A stretch of DNA of 64,000 nucleotides from Candidatus Poribacteria bacterium (GCA_022826805.1 JAJDUH010000007.1:1-64000); one strand, 5' to 3'; positions 16,655 to 25,353 are shown, counted from the stretch's first letter. Numbers and translations: made by a program. The notes: generated by a model from the letters alone, not told the origin.

Positions 16655-17821
16655 ATGAACATTAAAGAAATTCGCGTTGTAGAAATTGAAGTAAACCCAA
16701 AACCGACAACGACACCGCGCACACCCAGTCGCGCCGGAACATTTCCGATGAATCGACCCGTCACCCGTTATGCTGCAGCCGACAGAAGAGGAGAGCATGT
16801 CTCTGGTTCGGGATGGAGTCGACCCGCATGCATTGTAACAGCAGAAGACGGCACTTGGGGTTTCGGTCTTTCGCTTTATGGAGGTCCCGTAACCCGAATT
16901 ATCAACGATCACTTTGCCCCGCGCCTCGTTGGTGAAAATTGCATGGCGACTGAAAAATTGTGGGATTTGATGGTGCGGTCATCTGCTGCCTTCGGCGGCA
17001 CCGGCTTGACAAGTTACGCCATCAGTGCAGTTGACTGTGCGCTCTGGGATCTCAAAGGCAAAATCCTAAAAAGACCGGTTTACGAACTGCTCGGCGGACC
17101 CCAAAAGGAAAAGATTTTCTGCTATGCTTCCGGTTTCGATCAGGAATGGTATATGGAACTCGGATTCAAAGCGACAAAACTCTTCACGCCATGGGGGCCG
17201 GGACACGGAAGAGAAGGCTTGCAAAAACTTGAAGAATTGGTGGCAACGACACGGGAAGCGATCGGAGATAAAGTTGACTTAATGTTGGATGCTTGGACTG
17301 GGTTTGACGTAGAGCATACCGTCCGCGTCTGCGAAACCATGAAACCTTACGGTTTGAAGTGGATGGAGGATTACATTCCGCCCGATGATTTCGTTGGTTA
17401 TGAAACAGTTCGTCAACGCCTTCCTTGGCAAACCCTCGCGACCGGAGAACACTGGTATCTGCCTACTGTCTTTGCAGCAGCGGCAGGGCGACGACTCGTT
17501 GACATCTTCCAGCCTGACATTTTGTGGTGTGGTGGTATTACTGCTGCAGCCAAAATATGCCACATCGCAGAGGCAAACGGTATCTCCGTAATTACGCACG
17601 GCGGAATGAATTACCCCTACGGTCAGCACCTTGCCTTTGCCATGCCTGCCATCACGTGGGGTGAACGCTCTGAAGGCGTCTCTTCCCCGGGTGTCCCTCT
17701 CGAAGAGATGGTCAAGTTACCCGGAACTTCTGTCATCAAAGACGGCTACGTCGCTCCGTCGGATGCCCCCGGTTTCGGTCTCGAAATTGACGAGGCGTGG
17801 ATAGAGAGTGTGATGGTATAG
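16655..17821 (+). CDS. Enolase-superfamily dehydratase, L-rhamnonate dehydratase-like
   Basis: A 388-residue enzyme of the mandelate racemase subgroup, resembling L-rhamnonate dehydratase, which removes water from a sugar acid to give a 2-keto-3-deoxy acid. Visible magnesium ligands are Asp212 (LMLDAWTG), Glu238 (WMEDYI) and Glu265 (ATGEHW), with catalytic His315 (VITHGG). The segment PPDDFVGY after the second ligand and FQPDILWCGGITAAAKI are typical of the rhamnonate dehydratase group. The ATG at 16655 follows AAGGAGAT. The nearby DapA-family lyase could act on the keto-deoxy product (inference). Confidence 0.85.
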   Translation: MNIKEIRVVEIEVNPKPTTTPRTPSRAGTFPMNRPVTRYAAADRRGEHVSGSGWSRPACIVTAEDGTWGFGLSLYGGPVTRIINDHFAPRLVGENCMATEKLWDLMVRSSAAFGGTGLTSYAISAVDCALWDLKGKILKRPVYELLGGPQKEKIFCYASGFDQEWYMELGFKATKLFTPWGPGHGREGLQKLEELVATTREAIGDKVDLMLDAWTGFDVEHTVRVCETMKPYGLKWMEDYIPPDDFVGYETVRQRLPWQTLATGEHWYLPTVFAAAAGRRLVDIFQPDILWCGGITAAAKICHIAEANGISVITHGGMNYPYGQHLAFAMPAITWGERSEGVSSPGVPLEEMVKLPGTSVIKDGYVAPSDAPGFGLEIDEAWIESVMV

Positions 17822-17844
17822 GATTGATAATTTAGCGAAAACAT

Positions 17845-17946
17845 GTAGGTTGAGTTGAACGGAATATAAGAAATGGCACCTGTTCAGCACAGAACCCTTC
17901 GCATTTTAGTATGCTTGAAGACGCTAAAATCCCAGTGAAACCCAAC
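17845..17946. repeat. 'GTAGGTTGGGTTGAGCGG...GAAACCCAAC' repeat, copy 1
   Basis: About 100 bases bounded by GTAGGTTGAGTTGAACGG on the left and CAGTGAAACCCAAC on the right. The ends are imperfect inverted complements (GTTGGGTT/AACCCAAC) and the middle differs between copies. Other copies: 31191, 34155, 37527, 44131, 52498 and 54276. Confidence 0.75.
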
Positions 17947-17976
17947 GTTTCATTACACACCTCCTTTTGGTGAACT

Positions 17977-18408
17977 ATGACGCCGACCCTGAAAGTTTCA
18001 GAGGTTCTTGAAATCGCTCTATATGTAACGGACTTAGCCGCCGCTGAACGTTTTTACACAAACATTATGGGACTTTCTCTGTATTCAAAAGTAGCATCGC
18101 GGCACGTTTTTCTCCGGTGCGGGGATCGAATGCTGCTTCTTTTCGATGCGGAAGAGACGGTTAATTCCGGAGACGGTCCGCTTGATGCACCCGAGCATGG
18201 GATGAAAGGGGCGGGACACATAGCTTTTGCTGCACGGGATAGTGAAATCGATCAATGGAAGGAATATCTTGCAGCACACGGAATAAGCATTGAGAAAGAG
18301 ATCTCCTGGGAAAAAGGCAGATCTATCTATTTTCGTGATCCATCGGAGAACAGTGTAGAAATCACCTCTCCTGCCATCTGGGGAATCAAGGAAGACATGT
18401 TCTTTTAA
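17977..18408 (+). CDS. VOC (glyoxalase/bleomycin-resistance) family protein
   Basis: A 143-residue VOC protein with two beta-alpha-beta modules: EIALYVTDLAAAERFYTNIM at the start and GHIAFAARDSEIDQWKEYLA in the second half, ending with FRDPSENSVEITSP, the usual metal-site Glu region. These proteins bind a divalent metal and act as lyases, isomerases, dioxygenases or antibiotic-binding proteins. Substrate unknown. The ATG at 17977 gives the normal length; the ribosome site is weak. Confidence 0.8.
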   Translation: MTPTLKVSEVLEIALYVTDLAAAERFYTNIMGLSLYSKVASRHVFLRCGDRMLLLFDAEETVNSGDGPLDAPEHGMKGAGHIAFAARDSEIDQWKEYLAAHGISIEKEISWEKGRSIYFRDPSENSVEITSPAIWGIKEDMFF

Positions 18409-18492
18409 CTGTAGATAGCATTTAAGGTCTACATAGTGTCTTCTACAGACTTTACGCACTTGTCTGAATCTCGGACAAAAATAGGTGGTGAT

Positions 18493-19113
18493 ATGGGTTT
18501 CGATTCACTTGCAAGCATCATAAAATGTTTGAAGATACTCCAACGTCAAGGTGTTTGTCTGCTTGTGGCTATTGATGGGCTTGGTGGAGCGGGAAAGAGC
18601 ACTTTGGCGCAGCTATTGGAACAGCAACTAATAACTCTGAGTTGGACCGTAGCAGTCGTTAAACATGATGATTTCTACTTCCCTTCTAATCAGCGTGAAA
18701 GCCAGCCAGCAAGGGCGATTGGTTGCGATTTTGATTGGGAGCGTTTACGTGATCAGGTACTCATGCCTGTTAAAGCAGGACAGTCAACACATTATCAGCG
18801 GTACGATTGGAGAACGGATCTCCTTGCTGAATGGCATACAATTTCTGCTTCGGATGTGGTGCTTGTTGAGGGAGTCTATACAATGCGGCGTGAGTTAACA
18901 GATTTGTACGATTTGACAATATGGGTGGAGTGTCCCAGAGCGATCCGGCTTGCACGAGGCGTTGCGCGAGATGGAGAAAAAGCACGCTCCGTATGGGAAC
19001 AGGATTGGATGCCAAAAGAGGATAACTACGTCAAAACGCATCTCCCTCGTGAAAGAGCAGATTTGTTTGTGAATGGAGCAACATCATATTTACCCAACGG
19101 TGAATCCAGTTGA
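18493..19113 (+). CDS. Uridine-kinase-like P-loop kinase
   Basis: A 206-residue cytoplasmic kinase. The Walker A loop is AIDGLGGAGKSTLAQLL; VKHDDFYFP resembles the DDFY motif of uridine kinase/phosphoribulokinase; VVLVEGVYTMRREL is the Walker B-like EG motif; IRLARGVARDGE lies in the lid region. It likely phosphorylates a nucleoside or similar small alcohol. I chose the ATG at 18493 because AGGTGGTG precedes it; a GTG at 18436 is possible. The 160-bp repeat begins nine bases after the stop. Confidence 0.75.
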   Translation: MGFDSLASIIKCLKILQRQGVCLLVAIDGLGGAGKSTLAQLLEQQLITLSWTVAVVKHDDFYFPSNQRESQPARAIGCDFDWERLRDQVLMPVKAGQSTHYQRYDWRTDLLAEWHTISASDVVLVEGVYTMRRELTDLYDLTIWVECPRAIRLARGVARDGEKARSVWEQDWMPKEDNYVKTHLPRERADLFVNGATSYLPNGESS

Positions 19114-19122
19114 AATGTATAC

Positions 19123-19282
19123 TATGGTGAGTTATAAAAATAGATTTACATTCGCGAACGCATTGTACCACACGCCAAATGCCACACGCGCATTTGGCGT
19201 TGATTCCTGTTAGTTTGTGCTGCTGGCGAGGTTTCCCAACCTCGCTATCTATAAGGTCTAAGTAATTCTATAATCTACCATA
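19123..19282. repeat. 160-bp MITE-like element with TATGGT/ACCATA ends, copy 1
   Basis: The element starts TATGGTGAGTTATAAAAATA and ends CTACCATA, so the ends are inverted complements with a TA at each tip. Inside is a perfect 11-base inverted repeat (ACGCCAAATGC/GCATTTGGCGT) and a GGCGAGG/CCTCGC hairpin. A copy of exactly the same length is at 37683-37842 and differs mainly near the right end. A non-autonomous element of an IS630/mariner-like transposase would look like this (inference). Confidence 0.8.
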
Positions 19283-19304
19283 AAAGCCTATATGGTGAGA
19301 TCCA

Positions 19305-20078
19305 ATGAATGACGAAATTACAAGTGCCAATCGAGCGCATTGGGAAGCCGAAGTCCTAAAAAAGGGCGGCTTTACAGTCCCTTGGCTTGATCTTGATAGA
19401 GATGATATTCTGAAATATGCTGAAGGTCAACTTGACCCAGTTCCAGATCATCTCTTTCAAATCTACCCTTCTTATCTACTCAGAGATGTCGCTCACAAGG
19501 ATGTCTTGTGTCTCGCAGCAGGTGGAGGACAGCAATCGGCGGTGTTCGGTCTACTTGATGCCCGTGTGACGGTGATTGATTTTACGCAGGGGCAACTTGA
19601 TGGGGATATAACTGCTGCGAAGCATTACGGCTATCCGGTAAAAACGCTCCGCCTCAACATCCGCGATCTATCCCCAATTGAAGATGCATCGTATGATCTC
19701 ATCTATCAAGGACCGTCCATGAGTTGGGTGCCATCTGTTCATGAAATCTATAGCGGCGTATCAAGAATCATCCGACCGGGTGGTCTGTATCGCGTGGATT
19801 TTGGTAATCCTGCCAACCATTTCTTGGAGTGGGATGGCGAATTTTATCGTGTCACCGAGCCGTATTCTGAACGTTTTTATAGGTATCCAGATGGCGCGTT
19901 TGACTTTCGGCACTATCTTAGTGATATATTCAATGGGCTTTTGCACAACGGCTTTCGGATTGAACGTGTTGAGGAGCGTGCTTGGACCCAACCAGATATT
20001 GAAGCCACACCCGGAAGTTGGACGCATAAGATGGCTTACCATGTGAGTTTTGCCATTGTTGCTAAGAAAGAGATGTAG
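19305..20078 (+). CDS. SAM-dependent methyltransferase
   Basis: A 257-residue class I methyltransferase. Motif I is DVLCLAAGGGQQSAVFGLL, followed by the acidic VTVIDFTQGQ, and motif IV region YDLIYQGPSMSWV; the post-motif IIRPGGLYRVDFGNP is also typical. The N-terminal EITSANRAHWEAEVLKKGGF is conserved among bacterial methyltransferases of this type. Substrate unknown. It is followed closely by a GNAT gene and the two may be co-transcribed. Confidence 0.8.
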   Translation: MNDEITSANRAHWEAEVLKKGGFTVPWLDLDRDDILKYAEGQLDPVPDHLFQIYPSYLLRDVAHKDVLCLAAGGGQQSAVFGLLDARVTVIDFTQGQLDGDITAAKHYGYPVKTLRLNIRDLSPIEDASYDLIYQGPSMSWVPSVHEIYSGVSRIIRPGGLYRVDFGNPANHFLEWDGEFYRVTEPYSERFYRYPDGAFDFRHYLSDIFNGLLHNGFRIERVEERAWTQPDIEATPGSWTHKMAYHVSFAIVAKKEM

Positions 20079-20111
20079 GACCCGTCCTGATCCGAAAGGA
20101 GATGTTTTGTT

Positions 20112-20549
20112 GTGGAGGAGTTGCATATTCGTAAGGCATGTACAAGCGACAGTGAATTCGTTTTTACGGTAAAGAAGGCGGCATTCCAGGAATATGTCGA
20201 ACAGGTCTGGGGTTGGGACGAGAGTTATCAAAGGGAACTACACGATAGACGGTTTACCACACAAGATTTACGCATTATCCAGTTTTGTGGGACCGATGTC
20301 GGTTTCTTAGCAACGTCCCGTACTCGCGCTACACTTAAGGTTAATCAACTCTATATTCTGCCTGAATACCAAGGAAGAGGCATCGGTACGGCGTGCATGG
20401 CACGTGTGCTTGATGATGCGAGTCTTCGGCAGAAACCTGTCGTGCTTCAAGTGCTAAAGGTCAACACCCGTGGTGTCGCCTTCTACCAGAGATTAGGATT
20501 CACAATCGTCGGTGAGACTACAACACACTTCTTGATGAAAAAAGCCTGA
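20112..20549 (+). CDS. GNAT acetyltransferase
   Basis: A 145-residue N-acetyltransferase. The fold is seen in LHIRKACTSDSEFVFTVKKA, the beta4-alpha3 acetyl-CoA site LYILPEYQGRGIGTACM (Q/R-x-x-G-x-G/A), and the end VNTRGVAFYQRLGFTIVGE. The start is GTG at 20112, preceded by AAAGGAGATG. Acceptor unknown. Confidence 0.85.
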   Translation: MEELHIRKACTSDSEFVFTVKKAAFQEYVEQVWGWDESYQRELHDRRFTTQDLRIIQFCGTDVGFLATSRTRATLKVNQLYILPEYQGRGIGTACMARVLDDASLRQKPVVLQVLKVNTRGVAFYQRLGFTIVGETTTHFLMKKA

Positions 20550-20603
20550 ATTAAAGGTGGCAGGCACACCCTATGTGCCGTCGCTGGAGCATGTAAATTC
20601 ACA

Positions 20604-21563
20604 ATGTCTATTGATTTCATTAAAGCACTTTCCACAGACAATCTAACCGCTATAAAAGCAGCCCCTAAAACTGATGTTCACTCCCACGCCTTCTTAAGTA
20701 CCCGACGGGAGAATATGGAACGCTGGCTCGGACACTCCCTAACCAAACCCCCTCTTAAAATGAAAGGACTTGACGGGATGCATACCTACATAGATGAAGT
20801 TTTAGCACCTCATCTGGAACACCGCCAAGGTTTTGAGCTTGTTGCTGTGTCAGCGATGAATGATGCAGCCCAAGATGGTGTTGTTAGGCTTGAGATGAGT
20901 TTCGACATCCGGTTGGTTAAATTCTATCCAGATGGGTTAACCCAACTTCGCGCATTTATTGATGCGTTAGTTGAGCAATATCAAGGAGAGATTGATTTGC
21001 GTCCAGAACTCGGTTTTGCACGCGAGTGTGCCGATGATCCGAAATTGGTGAACTTGGCGCATGCGGCAATAGAGTTGGGTGTGTACCGGTCAATCGATTT
21101 GTATAGTCACCAAGAGGCGTGTCCTCCAGAAGCCGTCCAGCCTTTATACAAAAAGGCGCGCGCTGCTGGAATGAAACTCAAAGCACACGTTGGGGAATTT
21201 GAAGACGCGGAGGAGGTCCGGCGAACTGTCGAAGTCCTTGACTTAGACGAGGTGCAACACGGTATCGCTACCGCACAATCGGTTGAGGTGATGCGGTGGC
21301 TTTCAGAGAATCAGATTCAATTGAATGTATGTCCAACCAGTAACGTAATGTTAGATGCTGTGCGGGATCTTGCGTCTCATCCCATTCGTACCTTATTTGA
21401 CAACGGCGTGCCAGTGACAATTAACACGGACGATCTGATGATATTTGGTCAGAGCGTTTCTGACGAATATCGAAACCTCTACCGCGCAGGCGTTTTCAGC
21501 GCACAGGAATTGGACGATATTCGCTGCGCCTCTCTTGTAGGAGCGACCTCCCGGTCGCGATAG
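20604..21563 (+). CDS. Adenosine deaminase family protein with repeat-derived C-terminus
   Basis: A 319-residue member of the adenosine/AMP deaminase TIM-barrel family, which removes ammonia from adenine nucleosides or related purines. Motifs: DVHSHAF (metal H-x-H), KAHVGE (catalytic Glu), VQHGI (metal His) and INTDDLMIFG in place of the usual SDDP. The last helix of typical members is shortened: after AQELDDIRCA the final residues SLVGATSRSR and the stop are encoded by a dispersed GTAGGAGCGACC hairpin repeat. The enzyme core is intact. Substrate other than adenosine is possible. Confidence 0.8.
   Translation: MSIDFIKALSTDNLTAIKAAPKTDVHSHAFLSTRRENMERWLGHSLTKPPLKMKGLDGMHTYIDEVLAPHLEHRQGFELVAVSAMNDAAQDGVVRLEMSFDIRLVKFYPDGLTQLRAFIDALVEQYQGEIDLRPELGFARECADDPKLVNLAHAAIELGVYRSIDLYSHQEACPPEAVQPLYKKARAAGMKLKAHVGEFEDAEEVRRTVEVLDLDEVQHGIATAQSVEVMRWLSENQIQLNVCPTSNVMLDAVRDLASHPIRTLFDNGVPVTINTDDLMIFGQSVSDEYRNLYRAGVFSAQELDDIRCASLVGATSRSR
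21537..21561. repeat. GTAGGAGCGACC-tcc-GGTCGC hairpin inside a gene end
   Basis: A hairpin with arms GCGACC/GGTCGC preceded by GTAGGA. A diverged relative (GATCTCCCGATCGCGAT) occurs near 56131. Here it encodes the last residues of the adenosine deaminase, and the stop TAG at 21561-21563 follows directly. Confidence 0.65.
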
Positions 21564-21576
21564 TTTCCTCAATTGA

Positions 21577-22656
21577 TTACTCAATTCGCGGTTGCCTCGC
21601 AGACGGATTTCTTTGTAAACGGACATTAGAGTCTTTCAACGGAAGTTCAATACGTGCACCGTTGTGTAGATGTGATTCAATTATGCCAAAAATCAGTTCA
21701 GTGCTGGCATACGCGCACCGAACACCGCCTCGGGTCGGTTCCCCTGTATCTAAGGCTTGAACAAGGTCTTTAATCAAGTTTGCAGTGCTACTGGTACGTT
21801 CAAATTCAGGAAAGGTGTCAGGTACCTGACATGTCCGCCATCCCGGTACATCTTGCCGTTTACGGAGATGCCACTGCCAACCGTTGTTCCAGCATGTAAC
21901 GGTTCCACCCTCACAAATTGCTTCCCACTCACTACCACGCGGCGTTAGCAGAGCATGTGTCATCACACCATTTTCAAACTGGATTGTTCCACCGCCACTC
22001 GGATCAACTCGTATCTCATTCCCATCAAAAATCGAATCGCCTTGTGGAAGATAGCCTGTAACCCAACTCGCAGGGGCATCGCTATTCAAACGTAAAATTA
22101 AGTCGAGGTTATGGCTGGCTGTGTTGAAAAGTGTGCCGTTTGAATAGATAATCAAGGTTTGTAGGTTACCAATTTCACCACTGTCAATGATCTCTTTCAT
22201 CTTGTCAAAGCCTGTATGCCATCGACGGTTTGTGCCAAGATTAAAAGCGACACTGTTTTCTTCTACCGCAGATACCATTGCTGCTGCTTCGTCCATAGAA
22301 GCTGCCATCGCCTTTTCTGCATAGATGGCTTTCACACCGTGTTCTGCTGCGTAGATAACAATTTCTGCGCGATGCTCTGGTTGTGTAGCAACACTAACGA
22401 TATCAGGCTGTTCTTTTTCAAGCATGTCATGATAATCGGTATATTGATTCGCTTTTGGGACATTATATCGGTTTCCAAAATGTTCCATTACTTCTGGACG
22501 CAGATCAGCACATGCGACAAGGTCAGTTCGTTCTTCAGCAAAAAAACCTGCAGCGTGGGAATAAGGTAACTTAATCGCTTCGTAATCGGGGACTTCGTTA
22601 TCAATAAAGGCACCCATCCGGCTACAACCAATAACAGCAGCACGATACGTTTTCAT
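21577..22656 (-). CDS. Gfo/Idh/MocA family NAD(P) oxidoreductase
   Basis: A 359-residue oxidoreductase. The N-terminal Rossmann fold has AVIGCSRMGAFIDNE, a variant of GxGxxG, and the EKP-like motif is AEKAMAASMDEA. The C-terminal alpha/beta domain includes SHNLDLILRLN with a likely catalytic His. These enzymes oxidise or reduce sugars and sugar acids. I start at ATG 22656 because AAGGAGAATACC precedes it; a longer start at 22761 is unlikely. It converges with adenosine deaminase, 13 bases apart. Confidence 0.85.
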   Translation of the reverse strand: MKTYRAAVIGCSRMGAFIDNEVPDYEAIKLPYSHAAGFFAEERTDLVACADLRPEVMEHFGNRYNVPKANQYTDYHDMLEKEQPDIVSVATQPEHRAEIVIYAAEHGVKAIYAEKAMAASMDEAAAMVSAVEENSVAFNLGTNRRWHTGFDKMKEIIDSGEIGNLQTLIIYSNGTLFNTASHNLDLILRLNSDAPASWVTGYLPQGDSIFDGNEIRVDPSGGGTIQFENGVMTHALLTPRGSEWEAICEGGTVTCWNNGWQWHLRKRQDVPGWRTCQVPDTFPEFERTSSTANLIKDLVQALDTGEPTRGGVRCAYASTELIFGIIESHLHNGARIELPLKDSNVRLQRNPSARQPRIE

Positions 22657-22820
22657 TGGTATTCTCCTTGTCCTCAATAAGGTGGTTCGATAGCTCCTTC
22701 TACCGCATTCGATCAATTGTTCACTCATCAAAAGAATAACCAATTTCCTAAAACACGTCAAGAAAAAATCAGTGACTTCCGAATCTACTATAAATCATAC
22801 TATTACAAGCAGCCCCGTTC

Positions 22821-22842
22821 GTAGTAGGGCGATTCATCGCCC
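22821..22842. repeat. GTAGTAGGGCGATTCATCGCCC hairpin, copy 1
   Basis: Arms GGGCGA/TCGCCC with a TTCA loop, preceded by GTAGTA. A second copy is at 35141-35163, where it lies inside the ASCH gene. The rest of the 358-base gap 22657-23014 is AT-rich and holds no gene that I can support. Confidence 0.7.
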
Positions 22843-23014
22843 ATTAATTACCGAATTTATTTTTTGAATTTGTATTCATTTATGCCATATCTCTAAAAGT
22901 GCATCCGAAATTATGTGTGGATGAAAGATTCTCATGTTTTATCGTAATTATCTTTGAATCATTCGCGAAAATTCGTGGCGATTCATGGGAGACAAACAGA
23001 GGTAATTGCAACCT

Positions 23015-24217
23015 ATGGCAATGTCCGTTTATGCAGGCACAACTTTAATCGAGGCACAAAAGATTATCGCTGGCGATTACTCGGTTTTCGATTGGCGTGA
23101 GCGGGTCCCTTATCGGAGGGTTTATCTGGGTATGGATTCGGCGATTCGGGATGCAGAGAATGCACTCGACACCGACACCGACAAACCGGTTGTCGTCGCA
23201 CTGCTGCTCAAATCAGAGAAGATGCTTGTCAAAGACCGGGTCAGGCGTCTCAGTGCCATCAAAACTGCACGAATTATACCGGACGAGGAACTCCTCAAAC
23301 GGACAGGCTATCTCTTTGATAGTGAAAAATTGATCGGACTTCCCGAAGGCATCGTGATGCGTGCCAGCAACGGTGTTTACGTCGTGCAATGTGACGCACA
23401 TCAGTATCAATGTGCGCTGCGAGGAAAACGCGATGCCTTTAGCACAAACCAACAGGTCTATGTTGGCGATCGCGTCAAAATTCAGGTGATTGATGACAGA
23501 CATGGCACTATTGCAGCCACTATGCGGCGTAAAAGTCAATATAAACGAAGAGGAACACAATCTAAAAGGGTTATTCTCATTCCAAATCTCGATGGGCTTG
23601 TCATCGTTTCTTCCGTAAAAGAGCCACCGATCTGGCAGCGAATGCTCGACAAATTCCTTGTTATCGCCGAGGCATCAGGAATTGAACCCCTTATCTGTTT
23701 CAATAAAATTGACATGCTCAAAAATCGATCAGAGGTAGATTCGATAACTGCCGTTTATCAGAAAATTGGGTATCAGGCAGTTCTCACGAGTACAATGACC
23801 GGCGAGGGAATCGAGGATTTGAAAGCATGGATGAAAGGGAGGATTTCGGCACTCACTGGATTATCGGGAGTCGGAAAATCCTCGCTCCTGAATGCCATTC
23901 AACCCGGTTTGAAATTAAAAACGAACGAAGTGAATCCAAAACGTGGCGGAAGACACACGACCGTGGCAACCCAACTTTACAAATTAGATTTCGGTGGTTT
24001 TATCGCCGACACACCGGGGCTTCGCGAGTTGCACTTCTGGGACATCGAGCCTCGCTTGATGGACCGGTATTTTCCAGAGATAAATTCACTCCAAAAGCGT
24101 TGCGTGAAGGGTGCTTGTACGCATGTTCATGAGGAAGACTGTGCGGTGCAAGCTGCCCTAAAAACAGGGGACGTCTCAGAGTTTCGGTATCAGAGTTACT
24201 GTGAATTCCGAAAATAA
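23015..24217 (+). CDS. rsgA: Ribosome small-subunit GTPase RsgA with long N-terminal extension
   Basis: A circularly permuted GTPase that assists late 30S subunit maturation. After an OB-fold region (about residues 110-180, VYVVQCDAHQYQCALRGKR, VGDRVKIQV) come the permuted G motifs: CFNKID (G4), GLSGVGKSSLLNAI (G1) and IADTPGLREL (G3). The C-terminal zinc site is CVKGACTHVHEEDC. The protein is about 400 residues, against roughly 290-350 for most RsgA, because of about 105 extra N-terminal residues that resemble no domain I know. Translation may begin at ATG 23015 (GAGGT upstream) or 23021. Confidence 0.9.
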   Translation: MAMSVYAGTTLIEAQKIIAGDYSVFDWRERVPYRRVYLGMDSAIRDAENALDTDTDKPVVVALLLKSEKMLVKDRVRRLSAIKTARIIPDEELLKRTGYLFDSEKLIGLPEGIVMRASNGVYVVQCDAHQYQCALRGKRDAFSTNQQVYVGDRVKIQVIDDRHGTIAATMRRKSQYKRRGTQSKRVILIPNLDGLVIVSSVKEPPIWQRMLDKFLVIAEASGIEPLICFNKIDMLKNRSEVDSITAVYQKIGYQAVLTSTMTGEGIEDLKAWMKGRISALTGLSGVGKSSLLNAIQPGLKLKTNEVNPKRGGRHTTVATQLYKLDFGGFIADTPGLRELHFWDIEPRLMDRYFPEINSLQKRCVKGACTHVHEEDCAVQAALKTGDVSEFRYQSYCEFRK

Positions 24218-24282
24218 GTAATTGTCCTGAATTAAAAAAATAAATCAACATTCCTACCAAACAAACCCGGAAATACGCCTAC

Positions 24283-24996
24283 ATGAGTCTTCAGCAAACA
24301 GATATTGAACTGATGAAAATACAAGTTGAGGTGCTATTCACACAGGATGAGAATGGTTGTCTTCAATGTATCAAAGAACCTACCGGTAATGTAGAATCAG
24401 CCCCGCGTTTCTTTTTCGGATGCACCAACGAGGGTTCAATATGTAAATTCCGGCACGACCTTCCCGATAATGTGATTGCACAGCTGAAGGAAGTCGCTGC
24501 TGCAGAACCCATGCTTGTGAATCCTGAGAAAATTCCAAAGAACCATAGACAATTCGAGGATATTCTTCAAAGTCATACACCAATTGAGCGAGTTTGGGTT
24601 GGTCCTGCTTATTGCTTTCCTGAACACATTGCGCCACCGACAAATGTTATCCAGCTATCACGTGAGGATGCCGGACTTCTAAAGGGAGATTTAGCCAACA
24701 TAAGGTCGGAGTTAAATAGTTCGCATCCGTGTTTAGCAATCATAGAGGATTCACAGGTCGTATCAATTTGCCGGAGTGTTCGCACCTCGATGCGTGCTCA
24801 TGAAGCTGGTGTTGAGACACTGGCTTATTATCGACGGCGTGGATATGCAACGTCAGTTGTCGCTGCTTGGGCACTCGCTATCCGTGCCCTGAACCTTATT
24901 CCCCTTTACAGCACTTCGTGGGACAATGTTGCTTCTCAAGGTGTGGCTCGACGGTTGGGCTTAGTGCAGTATGGTGTGGACTACCATGTGACATGA
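24283..24996 (+). CDS. GNAT acetyltransferase (FR47-like)
   Basis: A 237-residue protein whose C-terminal part is GNAT-like: TLAYYRRRGYATSVVAAWA is the acetyl-CoA helix with RGYAT, followed by STSWDNVASQGVARRLGL. The N-terminal half (FFFGCTNEGSICKFRHDLPD) has no recognised motif. The layout resembles the other two-part GNAT at 47566, though sequence similarity is low. The start ATG 24283 has a weak ribosome site; ATG 24313 is an alternative. Confidence 0.65.
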   Translation: MSLQQTDIELMKIQVEVLFTQDENGCLQCIKEPTGNVESAPRFFFGCTNEGSICKFRHDLPDNVIAQLKEVAAAEPMLVNPEKIPKNHRQFEDILQSHTPIERVWVGPAYCFPEHIAPPTNVIQLSREDAGLLKGDLANIRSELNSSHPCLAIIEDSQVVSICRSVRTSMRAHEAGVETLAYYRRRGYATSVVAAWALAIRALNLIPLYSTSWDNVASQGVARRLGLVQYGVDYHVT

Positions 24997-25091
24997 GGTC
25001 CAATTGATCTGATAAAAATCGCTTTAGAATTTCGATTCGGATGTGTAAAACTTTTGACACTAAATTCAGCACGCCGTTTTCTAATGTTTCT

Positions 25092-25261
25092 TACATAGCA
25101 CTCCGCTGGAGTGCAAGAAGATTCCTCATCTTTTCTATAGACATATTGCTCCGCTGGAGCAAAGAGATATCTTTAAAAATAAAAATTTCTTCACGCCAGA
25201 GGCGTGATATATCTATAGAAATCAGCATTGTTCGTAGATGCACTCCAGAGGAGTGCTATGT
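25092..25261. repeat. 170-bp palindromic element with four internal hairpins
   Basis: The ends are inverted complements, TACATAGCACTCC and GGAGTGCTATGTA. Inside are four short hairpins in order: GCACTCC-gct-GGAGTGC, GCTCC-gct-GGAGC, CACGCC-aga-GGCGTG, GCACTCC-aga-GGAGTGC. The whole thing could fold into a cruciform or a branched RNA. It lies in the 432-base gap before the CehA/McbA gene. Confidence 0.75.
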
Positions 25262-25353
25262 ATGTTGACGAAGCGTCTCTCGGTGTAAAAACCGGTTTCA
25301 TAGGGAACGCTGCAGAAATATTTACACCCCCTTCGATTCAGGCAACTGTGAAC

